Shown here piece after piece: positions 1 through 7,700 of a DNA stretch of 39,726 bases (the first letter of the stretch is position 1; each line of letters begins with the position of its first letter). Below the pieces are notes generated by a model. That model saw only the letters and a list, made by a program, of their open reading frames with translations. It was not told the origin of the DNA and did not search any database. This DNA is from CAZAXU01 sp964489245 (lineage in GTDB: Bacteria; Bacteroidota; Bacteroidia; Flavobacteriales; Flavobacteriaceae), in NCBI GenBank assembly GCA_964489245.1, contig CAZAXU010000021.1, positions 1-39,726 on the forward strand, written 5' to 3'. Both the position numbers and the translations under genes were made by a program.

Positions 1-54
1 GCAGACTGTAAATCTGCTGCGCAAGCTTCGGAGGTTCGAATCCTTCCCTCACCA
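1..54 (+). tRNA. tRNA-Tyr(GTA), 3' part only
   Basis: The window begins inside this gene. The anticodon stem GCAGA/TCTGC (1-5/13-17) encloses a loop with anticodon GTA at 8-10. A long class II variable arm (18-29) follows, as expected for tRNA-Tyr. The T arm is 30-46 with TTCGAAT as loop, and the 3' acceptor strand CCTCACC plus discriminator A ends at 54. The 3' CCA is not encoded, since the next bases are CAAAAC. The D arm and 5' acceptor lie outside the window. Confidence 0.93.
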
Positions 55-91
55 CAAAACGGAAGTGGCTCTTCCGACAGTTGTCAGAGTG

Positions 92-117
92 CAAGAATTC
101 AAGTTCTTGTCTTTTTT
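92..117 (+). terminator. Possible terminator or processing hairpin after tRNA-Tyr
   Basis: CAAGAA (92-97) pairs perfectly with TTCTTG (104-109) around a 6-base loop and is followed by TCTTTTTT (110-117), the layout of an intrinsic terminator. The stem is short and AT-rich, so it may be weak or act in tRNA processing. Another small hairpin, GGAAG/CTTCC, lies at 61-75. No function is proven. Confidence 0.4.
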
Positions 118-145
118 AGAAGAGAACTGTAATAAAAAGCTATAA

Positions 146-218
146 GCGGGAGTAGCTCAGTTGGTAGAGCATCAGCCTTCCAAGCTGAATGTCGCGGGTT
201 CGAACCCCGTCTCCCGCT
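146..218 (+). tRNA. tRNA-Gly(TCC)
   Basis: This is a complete 73-base cloverleaf. Acceptor GCGGGAG (146-152) pairs with CTCCCGC (211-217), and the discriminator is T218. The anticodon stem TCAGC/GCTGA holds loop CTTCCAA with anticodon TCC (reads GGA and related Gly codons). The T arm has loop TTCGAAC. CCA is not encoded. It lies 9 bases before tRNA-Thr, so the two are probably cotranscribed and processed from one precursor that also carries tuf. Confidence 0.97.
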
Positions 219-227
219 CAACTTAAG

Positions 228-299
228 GCCGATGTAGCTCAGGGGTAGAGCGTTTCCTTGGTAAGGAAGAGGTCACGGGTTCAAATCCCGTCATTGGCT
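228..299 (+). tRNA. tRNA-Thr(GGT)
   Basis: This is a complete 72-base cloverleaf. Acceptor GCCGATG (228-234) pairs with CATTGGC (292-298) with one G-T pair, and the discriminator is T299. The anticodon stem TTTCC/GGAAG holds loop TTGGTAA with anticodon GGT. CCA is not encoded. It lies 45 bases upstream of tuf, the same Tyr-Gly-Thr-tuf order as the E. coli tRNA-tufB operon. Confidence 0.97.
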
Positions 300-344
300 C
301 AAAGGAGGCTCGTTTAAAAAAATATAAAGTTAAAAATTAGTATT

Positions 345-1532
345 ATGGCTAAAGAAAAATTCGAAAGAACCAAACCGCACGTTAATATAGGTACCATTGG
401 TCACGTTGACCACGGTAAAACTACATTGACCGCTGCAATAACAAAAGTTTTAGCAGAAAAAGGTCTTGCAGAAATCAAAGACTTTGACGCTATTGACAAC
501 GCTCCTGAAGAAAAAGAAAGGGGAATCACGATTAACACAGCTCACGTAGAGTACGAAACAGAAAAAAGACACTATGCACACGTTGACTGTCCCGGTCACG
601 CCGATTATGTTAAAAATATGGTTACCGGTGCTGCTCAAATGGATGGCGCCATCTTGGTTGTTGCCGCAACTGACGGTCCTATGCCGCAAACTCGTGAACA
701 CATCCTATTGGCTCGTCAAGTAGGTGTGCCTAAAATTGTTGTGTTTATGAATAAAGTAGATATGGTAGACGATGAAGAATTGCTTGAGCTAGTGGATATG
801 GAAATCCGTGATCTATTGAGTTTCTATGAGTATGATGGAGATAACACTCCTGTTATTCAGGGTTCTGCTTTGGGTGGTTTGAATGGAGACGCAAAATGGG
901 TTAAAACCATTGAAGAATTGATGGAAGCTGTTGATGAGTGGATTCCTGAGCCGGAAAGAGATACTGCAAAACCTTTCTTGATGCCGGTTGAAGATGTATT
1001 TTCAATCACAGGTCGTGGAACAGTGGCAACAGGTAGAATTGAAACAGGTGTAATCAACACAGGAGATGCAGTAGACATTATCGGTCTCGGCAATGAAAAA
1101 CTCTCTTCAGTTGTAACCGGAGTTGAAATGTTCCGTAAAATATTAGATAGAGGAGAAGCAGGAGATAATGTAGGTTTATTGCTTAGAGGTATAGACAAAA
1201 ACGAAATTCGTAGAGGTATGGTAATTGCCGTTCCCGGATCAATCACACCTCATACCAAATTCAAGGCAGAGGTTTATATCTTGAAAAAAGAAGAAGGAGG
1301 TCGTCATACACCATTCCATAACAACTATCGTCCTCAATTCTATTTGAGAACAACAGATGCCACCGGTGAGATTCATTTGCCGGATGGAGTAGAAATGGTG
1401 CTGCCCGGAGATAACTTGACCATTGAAGTTGAGCTAATCTATCCTGTAGCTATCAACAAAGGATTGCGTTTTGCTATCCGTGAAGGAGGTAGAACAGTAG
1501 GTGCCGGACAAGTAACTGAAATTATAGACTAA
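345..1532 (+). CDS. tuf: Translation elongation factor Tu
   Basis: EF-Tu is the cytoplasmic GTPase that delivers aminoacyl-tRNA to the ribosomal A site. The protein has 395 residues, the usual length. The N-terminal GTPase domain shows the P-loop GHVDHGKT (about residues 19-26), the switch I region GITINTAHVEYE, switch II DCPGHADYVKNM and the guanine-specificity motif NKVD. Domains 2 and 3 follow and end in the typical GRTVGAGQVTEIID. An AAAGGAGG purine tract lies at 301-308, but it is about 40 bases from the ATG and too far for a normal ribosome binding site. The gene sits between tRNA-Thr and tRNA-Trp, in line with the ancient tRNA-tuf-secE-nusG cluster. Identification is essentially certain. 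Confidence 0.99.
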   Translation: MAKEKFERTKPHVNIGTIGHVDHGKTTLTAAITKVLAEKGLAEIKDFDAIDNAPEEKERGITINTAHVEYETEKRHYAHVDCPGHADYVKNMVTGAAQMDGAILVVAATDGPMPQTREHILLARQVGVPKIVVFMNKVDMVDDEELLELVDMEIRDLLSFYEYDGDNTPVIQGSALGGLNGDAKWVKTIEELMEAVDEWIPEPERDTAKPFLMPVEDVFSITGRGTVATGRIETGVINTGDAVDIIGLGNEKLSSVVTGVEMFRKILDRGEAGDNVGLLLRGIDKNEIRRGMVIAVPGSITPHTKFKAEVYILKKEEGGRHTPFHNNYRPQFYLRTTDATGEIHLPDGVEMVLPGDNLTIEVELIYPVAINKGLRFAIREGGRTVGAGQVTEIID

Positions 1533-1553
1533 ATATTGGTCTGAAATCATATT

Positions 1554-1587
1554 GAATTTGAAGTCCTTTTTTGAGGGCTTCAAATTC
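1554..1587 (+). terminator. Hairpin between tuf and tRNA-Trp (attenuator or processing site)
   Basis: A 13-bp stem (1554-1566 with 1575-1587, one G-T pair) encloses an 8-base loop that contains a run of T. The T run is in the loop rather than after the stem, so this is not a textbook intrinsic terminator. It lies 21 bases after the tuf stop and 7 bases before tRNA-Trp, which fits partial termination or RNase processing that separates tuf mRNA from the tRNA and secE transcript. Confidence 0.5.
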
Positions 1588-1594
1588 TCTGTAA

Positions 1595-1667
1595 ACGGGT
1601 GTAGCTCAGTTGGCAGAGCACTGGTCTCCAAAACCAGGTGTCGGGAGTTCGAGTCTCTCTACCCGTG
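1595..1667 (+). tRNA. tRNA-Trp(CCA)
   Basis: This is a complete 73-base cloverleaf. Acceptor ACGGGTG (1595-1601) pairs with TACCCGT (1660-1666) with one G-T pair, and the discriminator is G1667. The anticodon stem CTGGT/ACCAG holds loop CTCCAAA with anticodon CCA. The T loop is TTCGAGT. The 3' CCA is not encoded. It stands 31 bases upstream of secE, a placement seen in many bacteria. Confidence 0.97.
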
Positions 1668-1698
1668 CTGGAGTATTAATTAAATCAAAACGAACATA

Positions 1699-1899
1699 AT
1701 GTTTAAAAGTTACGTAGAGTATATAAAAGGCGCTTATCACGAACTCGTGAACAACGTAGTTTGGCCAAAATGGGACGAAGTGTATAAAATGACTATTGTC
1801 GTTGCTGTTTTTTCAGCAATTTTTTCCATTTTTATCGGAATTGTCGATTATATATTCAGATCATTCTTGCAAATGTATTACAAGTTTATCAAAAGCTAA
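1699..1899 (+). CDS. secE: Preprotein translocase subunit SecE
   Basis: SecE is the small essential membrane subunit of the SecYEG channel in the inner membrane. The 66-residue protein has the single-transmembrane form found in most bacteria: a cytoplasmic amphipathic stretch with the conserved VVWPKWDEVYKMT signature (about residues 20-32), then one transmembrane helix (about 33-58, rich in V, F and I). Position between tRNA-Trp and nusG confirms the call. The stop is 9 bases before nusG, so the two are cotranscribed. Confidence 0.97.
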   Translation: MFKSYVEYIKGAYHELVNNVVWPKWDEVYKMTIVVAVFSAIFSIFIGIVDYIFRSFLQMYYKFIKS

Positions 1900-1908
1900 A
1901 TCTGTCTA

Positions 1909-2457
1909 ATGAGCGAACAAGTAAAAAAGTGGTATGTAGTTAAGGTGGTGAGCGGTCAAGAAGCTAAAATAAAAAAGCTTATTGAAAGCAATGTACAACG
2001 CTATAACTTGGAGGATTTCATCGGAGAGATTCTTGTTCCGACAGAAAAAGTGGTGCAGATTAGAAACGGAAAAAGAATTCAAAAGGAGAAGACACTTTTT
2101 CCGGGATATATTTACATAGAGGTCGTTCTTGCAGGAGAAGTAACCTATGCCATTAAATCTATACCCGGAGTGATGGGTTTTTTAAGCGGTGTAAAAAGAG
2201 GAGATCCAATGCCGTTATCCAAGAATGAGGTTAACCGAATCTTAGGAAAGATGGATGAATTGGCAATGAACGATGAGAACGTTTTGATCCCTTTCAAAGT
2301 TGGAAAAGTGGTCAAGGTTGTAGATGGACCATTTAAAGGTTTTGACGGGACCATTGAAGAAATTAATAAAGAAAGAAAAAAAATAATTGTGATGGTGAAA
2401 ATATTCGGAAGAAAAACACCATTGGAATTAGGATATTATCAAGTTCAAAATTTATAA
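1909..2457 (+). CDS. nusG: Transcription termination/antitermination protein NusG
   Basis: NusG binds RNA polymerase, increases processivity and links it to Rho or the ribosome. The 182-residue protein has the NGN domain (about 6-115: WYVVKVVSGQE, LFPGYIYIEV, SIPGVMGFL) and a C-terminal KOW domain (about 126-160: FKVGKVVKVVDGPFKGFDG). It follows secE by 9 bases, the standard neighbour. No insertion or truncation is seen. Confidence 0.98.
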   Translation: MSEQVKKWYVVKVVSGQEAKIKKLIESNVQRYNLEDFIGEILVPTEKVVQIRNGKRIQKEKTLFPGYIYIEVVLAGEVTYAIKSIPGVMGFLSGVKRGDPMPLSKNEVNRILGKMDELAMNDENVLIPFKVGKVVKVVDGPFKGFDGTIEEINKERKKIIVMVKIFGRKTPLELGYYQVQNL

Positions 2458-2475
2458 GACTGTTACGCATAAATA

Positions 2476-2506
2476 GAATTGTTTCGGCTTCCAAATGAAA
2501 CAATTC
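2476..2506 (+). promoter_or_regulatory. Perfect hairpin in the nusG-rplK gap
   Basis: GAATTGTTTC (2476-2485) is perfectly complementary to GAAACAATTC (2497-2506) across an 11-base loop. It sits 19 bases before rplK, in the leader where many bacteria place the L1 feedback site of the rplKA operon. The stem does not show an L1 binding consensus that I can recognise and has no T tract behind it. The regulatory role is inference. Confidence 0.35.
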
Positions 2507-2525
2507 AATAAAAACAGAAATTGAA

Positions 2526-2966
2526 ATGGCAAAAGAAATAGGAAAAGTAATTAAGTTACAGATTAGGGGAGGTCAAGCGAATCCTTCGCCACCGGTTGGA
2601 CCCGCATTAGGAGCTGCAGGAGTAAATATCATGGAATTTTGCAAGCAATTCAATGCTAGAACGCAAGATAAACCAGGCAAAGTACTTCCTGTTGTAATTG
2701 ATGTTTATAAAGATAAATCTTTCAGTTTTGTCGTAAAAACGCCACCGGCAGCTGTTCAGTTATTAGAAGCAGCTAAAATCAAGAAAGGATCAGGAGAACC
2801 AAACCGTGCAAAAATTGGAAAAGTAACTTGGGATCAAGTGAGAAAAATTGCAGAAGATAAAATGCCCGATTTGAATGCATTTACAATTGAATCTGCAATG
2901 AAGATGATTGCAGGAACAGCAAGATCAATGGGGATGGTTGTTACGGGCGATAATCCTTTTAACTAA
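2526..2966 (+). CDS. rplK: 50S ribosomal protein L11
   Basis: L11 forms the base of the GTPase-associated stalk and is needed for stringent-factor activation. The 146-residue protein has the N-terminal domain with GGQANPSPPVGPALGAAGVNI (about 17-37, the proline-rich hinge region) and the C-terminal rRNA-binding domain ending in GTARSMGMVV. Length is about normal for bacteria. It is followed by rplA after 15 bases, so the two form the usual L11-L1 unit. Confidence 0.99.
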   Translation: MAKEIGKVIKLQIRGGQANPSPPVGPALGAAGVNIMEFCKQFNARTQDKPGKVLPVVIDVYKDKSFSFVVKTPPAAVQLLEAAKIKKGSGEPNRAKIGKVTWDQVRKIAEDKMPDLNAFTIESAMKMIAGTARSMGMVVTGDNPFN

Positions 2967-2981
2967 AAAAAAGATTTTATA

Positions 2982-3671
2982 ATGGCGAAATTAACGAAAA
3001 ACAAGAAGGCAGTTCAAGCTAAAGTAGATAAGAATAAAATTTATTCTTTAGAGGATGCCTCGAAATTGATAAAAGAAGTTTCTACCGAAAAGTTTGATGC
3101 TTCAATAGATATGGCAATAAGACTTGGCGTAGATCCACGTAAAGCCAATCAAATGGTTAGAGGAGTTGTAACTTTACCACACGGAACAGGAAAAGATACA
3201 AAAGTCTTGGCTTTAGTAACTCCTGACAAGGAAGATGAAGCAAAAGCGGCAGGAGCTGATCACGTAGGTCTAGACGACTATCTTGAAAAAATCAAAGGAG
3301 GTTGGACAGATATAGATGTGATTATCACAATGCCGAGTGTGATGAGAAAATTAGGACCCTTAGGTCGTGTTTTAGGTCCCAGAGGCTTAATGCCTAACCC
3401 GAAAACAGGAACAGTGACCATGGAAGTGGGAAAAGCAGTGCAAGAAGTAAAAGCCGGAAAAATTGATTTTAAGGTTGATAAAACCGGAATTGTGCATGCA
3501 TCAGTAGCTAAAGTTTCTTTTGATGCAAAGAAGATTGAAGAAAATGCCGCAGAATTATTGACAACGCTGAATAAACTCAAACCTTCAGCAGCAAAAGGTG
3601 TCTATATGAAAAGTGTTGCAATTTCTTCTACAATGGGACCCGGAATTAAAGTAGATCCTAAGAGTATATAA
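2982..3671 (+). CDS. rplA: 50S ribosomal protein L1
   Basis: L1 is a large-subunit protein of the E-site stalk and often the translational repressor of its own operon. The 229-residue product has the expected length. The family signature is visible in the stretch MPSVMRKLGPLGRVLGPRG and the following LMPNPKTGTVT (about 118-147). It lies 15 bases after rplK and 20 bases before rplJ, so the spacing supports a single rplKAJL transcript. Confidence 0.99.
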   Translation: MAKLTKNKKAVQAKVDKNKIYSLEDASKLIKEVSTEKFDASIDMAIRLGVDPRKANQMVRGVVTLPHGTGKDTKVLALVTPDKEDEAKAAGADHVGLDDYLEKIKGGWTDIDVIITMPSVMRKLGPLGRVLGPRGLMPNPKTGTVTMEVGKAVQEVKAGKIDFKVDKTGIVHASVAKVSFDAKKIEENAAELLTTLNKLKPSAAKGVYMKSVAISSTMGPGIKVDPKSI

Positions 3672-3691
3672 TTAAGGTTAAAAAACGTAAG

Positions 3692-4216
3692 ATGAGAACA
3701 AGAGAACAAAAGGCTCAATTAATAAAAGAACTTACAGAAGTATTATCAGACAATAATGTAATCTATCTTGTCGATGTATTAGGCTTGAATGCCGGAACAA
3801 CATCTGCTTTAAGAAGAGCATGTTTCAATAGCAATGTGAAATTTCAAGTAGTAAAAAATACAATGCTGGAACAAGCTATGGAAAAATCTGATAAAGACTT
3901 TAGCGAAATGTCTGAAACTCTGGTTGGTAATACAGCTTTAATGTTGTCAGATACCGGAAATATGCCTGCAAAAATTATCAAAGATTTTAGAAAGAAATCT
4001 GAAAAACCATATTTGAAAGGAGCGTGGATTGAAGAATCCATTTATTTAGGTGATGATCAGTTGGCAACTCTCGTGAGCATTAAATCTAAAGAAGAATTGC
4101 TTGGAGAATTGATAGGATTGTTGCAGTCACCTGCCAAAAATGTTATTTCGGCTCTTAAATCAGGAGGAGGTAAACTAGCAGGAATTATAAAAACGTTATC
4201 AGAAAAAACTGAATAA
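3692..4216 (+). CDS. rplJ: 50S ribosomal protein L10
   Basis: L10 anchors the L7/L12 dimers to the ribosome. The 174-residue protein begins MRTREQKAQLIKELTEVL, typical of the family, followed by the rRNA-binding globular domain and a C-terminal helix region that would bind L7/L12. The gap to rplA is only 20 bases, so there is no room for the long L10(L12)4-binding leader known from E. coli and Bacillus. Any feedback site must be elsewhere or absent. Confidence 0.98.
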   Translation: MRTREQKAQLIKELTEVLSDNNVIYLVDVLGLNAGTTSALRRACFNSNVKFQVVKNTMLEQAMEKSDKDFSEMSETLVGNTALMLSDTGNMPAKIIKDFRKKSEKPYLKGAWIEESIYLGDDQLATLVSIKSKEELLGELIGLLQSPAKNVISALKSGGGKLAGIIKTLSEKTE

Positions 4217-4264
4217 AATTACAAGAAAATAGAATTAAAAATAAATAATAAAAACGATAGAAAA

Positions 4265-4645
4265 ATGGCAGATATTAAAAAATTAGCAGAAGAATTAGTT
4301 AACTTAACAGTAAAAGAAGTTAATGAATTGGCCGATTTCATGAAAGAAGAATACGGCATTGAGCCTGCAGCAGCAGCAGTTGCGGTAGCAGGTCCGGCAG
4401 CAGGAGGAGGTGCTGACGGAGGCGCAGAAGAAAAAACAGAATTCGATGTAGTTCTAAAGGCAGCAGGCGCTTCTAAATTGGCAGTTGTTAAATTGGTAAA
4501 AGAATTGACCGGTTTAGGATTGAAAGAAGCCAAAGGTGTTGTTGATAGCGCACCTGCACCAGTGAAAGAAGGTGTTTCTAAAGACGAAGCAGAAGGAATC
4601 AAAAAGTCTTTAGAAGAAGCAGGAGCTGAAGTAGAACTTAAATAG
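4265..4645 (+). CDS. rplL: 50S ribosomal protein L7/L12
   Basis: L7/L12 is the multi-copy stalk protein that recruits translation GTPases. The 126-residue protein has the N-terminal dimerisation helices (about 1-33), an Ala/Gly-rich hinge (about 36-55) and the C-terminal domain with the conserved EKTEFDVVL and GLGLKEAKGVVDSAP segments. It follows rplJ by 48 bases. The Ala/Gly/Pro repeats in the hinge produce a long spurious reading frame on the other strand. Confidence 0.99.
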   Translation: MADIKKLAEELVNLTVKEVNELADFMKEEYGIEPAAAAVAVAGPAAGGGADGGAEEKTEFDVVLKAAGASKLAVVKLVKELTGLGLKEAKGVVDSAPAPVKEGVSKDEAEGIKKSLEEAGAEVELK

Positions 4646-4667
4646 TTCAAAAATAAATACCCTTATT

Positions 4668-4711
4668 GGTTTAGGTCTTCCCGCAGGTGCGGGATAGACC
4701 TAAGCCATTTT
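4668..4711 (+). terminator. Strong stem-loop between rplL and rpoB
   Basis: An 11-bp outer stem (4668-4678 with 4696-4706, one G-T pair) continues, after small bulges, into a GC-rich inner stem CCCGC/GCGGG (4680-4684 with 4689-4693) with loop AGGT. It is followed by ATTTTGC, a poor T tract. In many bacteria a partial terminator or RNase III site lowers rpoBC expression relative to rplJL. The structure fits such an attenuator, though that role is inferred. Confidence 0.6.
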
Positions 4712-4751
4712 GCATATAAAATATGTAGCGCTCTTTACTTGCTGATTATCA

Positions 4752-4783
4752 GTTGTTAAAATATATGTTAACCCTTAACTTTG
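4752..4783 (+). promoter_or_regulatory. Bacteroidota-type promoter for rpoB
   Basis: The -7 element TAACTTTG (4776-4783) matches TAnnTTTG exactly. GTTG (4752-4755) stands in the -33 position with a 20-base spacer, close to the usual spacing of about 19. It lies just behind the rplL-rpoB hairpin, which suits a secondary promoter feeding rpoBC. The start of transcription would be near 4790, only a few bases before the rpoB ATG at 4794. Confidence 0.55.
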
Positions 4784-4793
4784 TCCTACCAAT

Positions 4794-7700
4794 ATGACAA
4801 ATAAAAATAATGACTTACTCGTAAAAGAGAACCTAAATCAAAGAATTAGTTTCTCTGCCGTAAAAAACATTCCTGAATATCCTGATTTTTTGGATATCCA
4901 ACTCAAATCATTTAAAGATTTTTTCCAACTAGAAACCAAGCCTGAAAACAGGACGAATGAAGGTCTCTACAAAACTTTTCAAGACAATTTTCCGGTTAGT
5001 GATACCAGAAACCAATTTGAACTTGAATTTTTAGACTATTTTGTCGATCCACCACGCTATTCAATTCGCGAATGTATAGAACGCGGACTGACTTATAGTG
5101 TCCCGTTAAAAGCACGATTAAAATTGGAGTGTAATGATCCTGAGCACGAAGAATTTGAAACTGTTGTTCAAGATGTATATCTAGGTAACATACCCTATAT
5201 GACTCCCAGAGGCACTTTTGTGATTAACGGTGCAGAAAGAGTAATTGTTTCTCAATTACATAGGTCGCCCGGTGTATTCTTCGGACAATCTTTTCACACA
5301 AACGGCACTAAATTATATTCTGCGAGAATTATACCTTTCAAAGGGTCTTGGATTGAGTTTGCAACAGACATTAATAGTGTGATGTATGCCTACATCGATC
5401 GTAAGAAAAAATTACCAATCACAACATTGCTCAGGGCGATAGGCTATGAGAGAGACAAAGATATCTTGGAAATTTTTGATTTGGCAGATGAAGTGAAAGT
5501 TTCAAAAACAGGGCTTAAAAAAATGATAGGTCGGAAATTAGCAGCAAGATTACTTAAGACCTGGCATGAAGACTTTGTGGACGAAGACACAGGAGAAGTT
5601 GTATCAATTGAACGTAATGAAGTCATTTTAGACAGAGATACAATTATTGAAAAAGAACATATCGAAGATATTTTAGAATCAGGATCAAAAACCATTCTTC
5701 TGCATAAAGAAGACGTTTCAATGTCTGATTTTGCAATTATCTATCACACTTTGCAAAAAGATCCCACCAATTCTGAAAAAGAAGCGGTTGAACACGTATA
5801 TAGATTATTGCGTAATGCCGAGCCACCCGATGAAGAAACAGCGAGAGGAATTATAGACAAATTATTCTTCTCGGATCAGAGATATAGTTTGGGAGAAGTA
5901 GGACGCTATAGAATTAATAAGAAATTAAATCTAGATACTCCTTTGGATAAACAAGTGTTAACCAGAGAAGATATTATCACAATTATCAAACATCTGATTG
6001 AGCTGATTAATTCAAAAACAGAAGTTGATGATATAGATCACTTGTCTAATCGTCGTGTCAAAACCGTAGGAGAACAACTTTCTCAACAATTTGGTGTAGG
6101 TCTGGCACGTATGGCGCGAACAATCAGAGAACGAATGAACGTGAGAGATAATGAGGTCTTTACACCGATTGACTTGATTAATGCAAAAACGCTTTCATCC
6201 GTAATCAACTCTTTTTTCGGGACGAATCAATTGTCTCAGTTTATGGACCAAACCAATCCGTTGTCTGAAATTACACATAAACGTAGATTATCAGCTTTAG
6301 GACCGGGAGGTTTGTCAAGAGAAAGAGCAGGTTTTGAAGTTCGTGATGTACACTATACACACTACGGAAGACTTTGTCCTATTGAAACCCCTGAAGGACC
6401 GAATATCGGTTTGATATCATCATTGGCAGTTTATGCAAAAGTGAACGATATGGGATTCATCGAAACACCTTATCGAAAAGTAGAAAACGCAAAAGTAGGC
6501 TATGGTGAAAAAATAGAATATCTAACTGCAGAAGATGAAGAAGGCTTGAAAATAGCACAAGCAGAAACCCCTACGGATGAAGAAGGAAATATGACATCAG
6601 AATCTTTAGTGGCTAGAGAAGTTGGTGATTTCCCCGTAGTAGATAAAGAAGAAATTAACTATATGGATGTTGCGCCCAATCAAATTGCGTCAATTTCGGC
6701 ATCACTGATTCCATTTTTGGAACATAATGATGCCAACCGCGCTTTGATGGGATCAAACATGATGCGTCAAGCAGTACCGTTATTAACACCTCAAGCACCA
6801 ATCGTGGGAACAGGATTGGAAAAAAGACTGGTAGAAGATTCAAGAATTTTAATTAATGCAGAGGGAGATGGAATAGTGACTTATGTGGACGCAAGAAAAA
6901 TTGTGGTCAAATATAACCGTACGGATGAAGAAAAACTAGTGAGCTTTGAAGATGATGAAAGAACATATGATTTGGTGAAATATAGAAAAACCAATCAAAA
7001 CACAACCATCAATTTGACTCCGATTGTTAAGAAAGGAGACAAAGTGAAGAAAGGTCAGGTGTTGACCGAAGGATATGCCACGGAAAAAGGAGAATTAGCG
7101 TTGGGAAGAAACTTGCAGGTGGCATTCATGCCTTGGAAAGGTTACAACTTTGAAGATGCGATTGTGATTTCAGAAGAGGTTGTACGCAATGACTTTTTTA
7201 CGTCTCTGCATATTGTTGAGTATTCTCTGGAAGTTCGTGATACAAAATTAGGACAGGAAGAATTAACCAACGATATTCCGAATGTGAGCGAAGAAGCCAC
7301 AAAAGATTTGGATGAAAACGGAATGATTCGAATTGGTGCAGAAGTGAAGCCGGGAGATATTCTTATCGGAAAAGTGACTCCGAAAGGAGAATCCGATCCA
7401 ACACCGGAAGAAAAATTGCTTCGAGCTATTTTTGGAGATAAAGCCGGCGATGTAAAAGATGCATCTTTGAAAGCATCACCTTCATTGAGAGGGGTTGTGA
7501 TTGATAAAAAACTTTTTACAAGATCCATTAAAGACAGAAGAAAAACAGCTCAAGATAAAGTCGAAATTGAAGTTTTGGAGAAAGAATTTCAAGTAAAATA
7601 CGACAAGCTTAGAGATAGATTGATAGAAAAGTTATTTGTATTGGTCAACGGAAAGACAGCCCAAGGAGTTAAAGACGATCTGGGTAAAGATATTTTTCCG

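Noticed and set aside
3672..3691. L10 leader upstream of rplJ
   Set aside because: The gap is 20 bases, too short for the known L10(L12)4-binding RNA.
4219..4650. 143-residue frame on the minus strand over rplL
   Set aside because: It is the shadow of the Ala/Gly-rich L7/L12 hinge and has no family likeness.
6230..6310. Rifampicin-resistance change in RpoB
   Set aside because: The cluster I residues equivalent to E. coli D516, H526 and S531 are the sensitive forms.
7142..7528. 128-residue minus-strand frame inside rpoB
   Set aside because: It lies wholly within a certain gene, with low-complexity Ser/Thr-rich translation.
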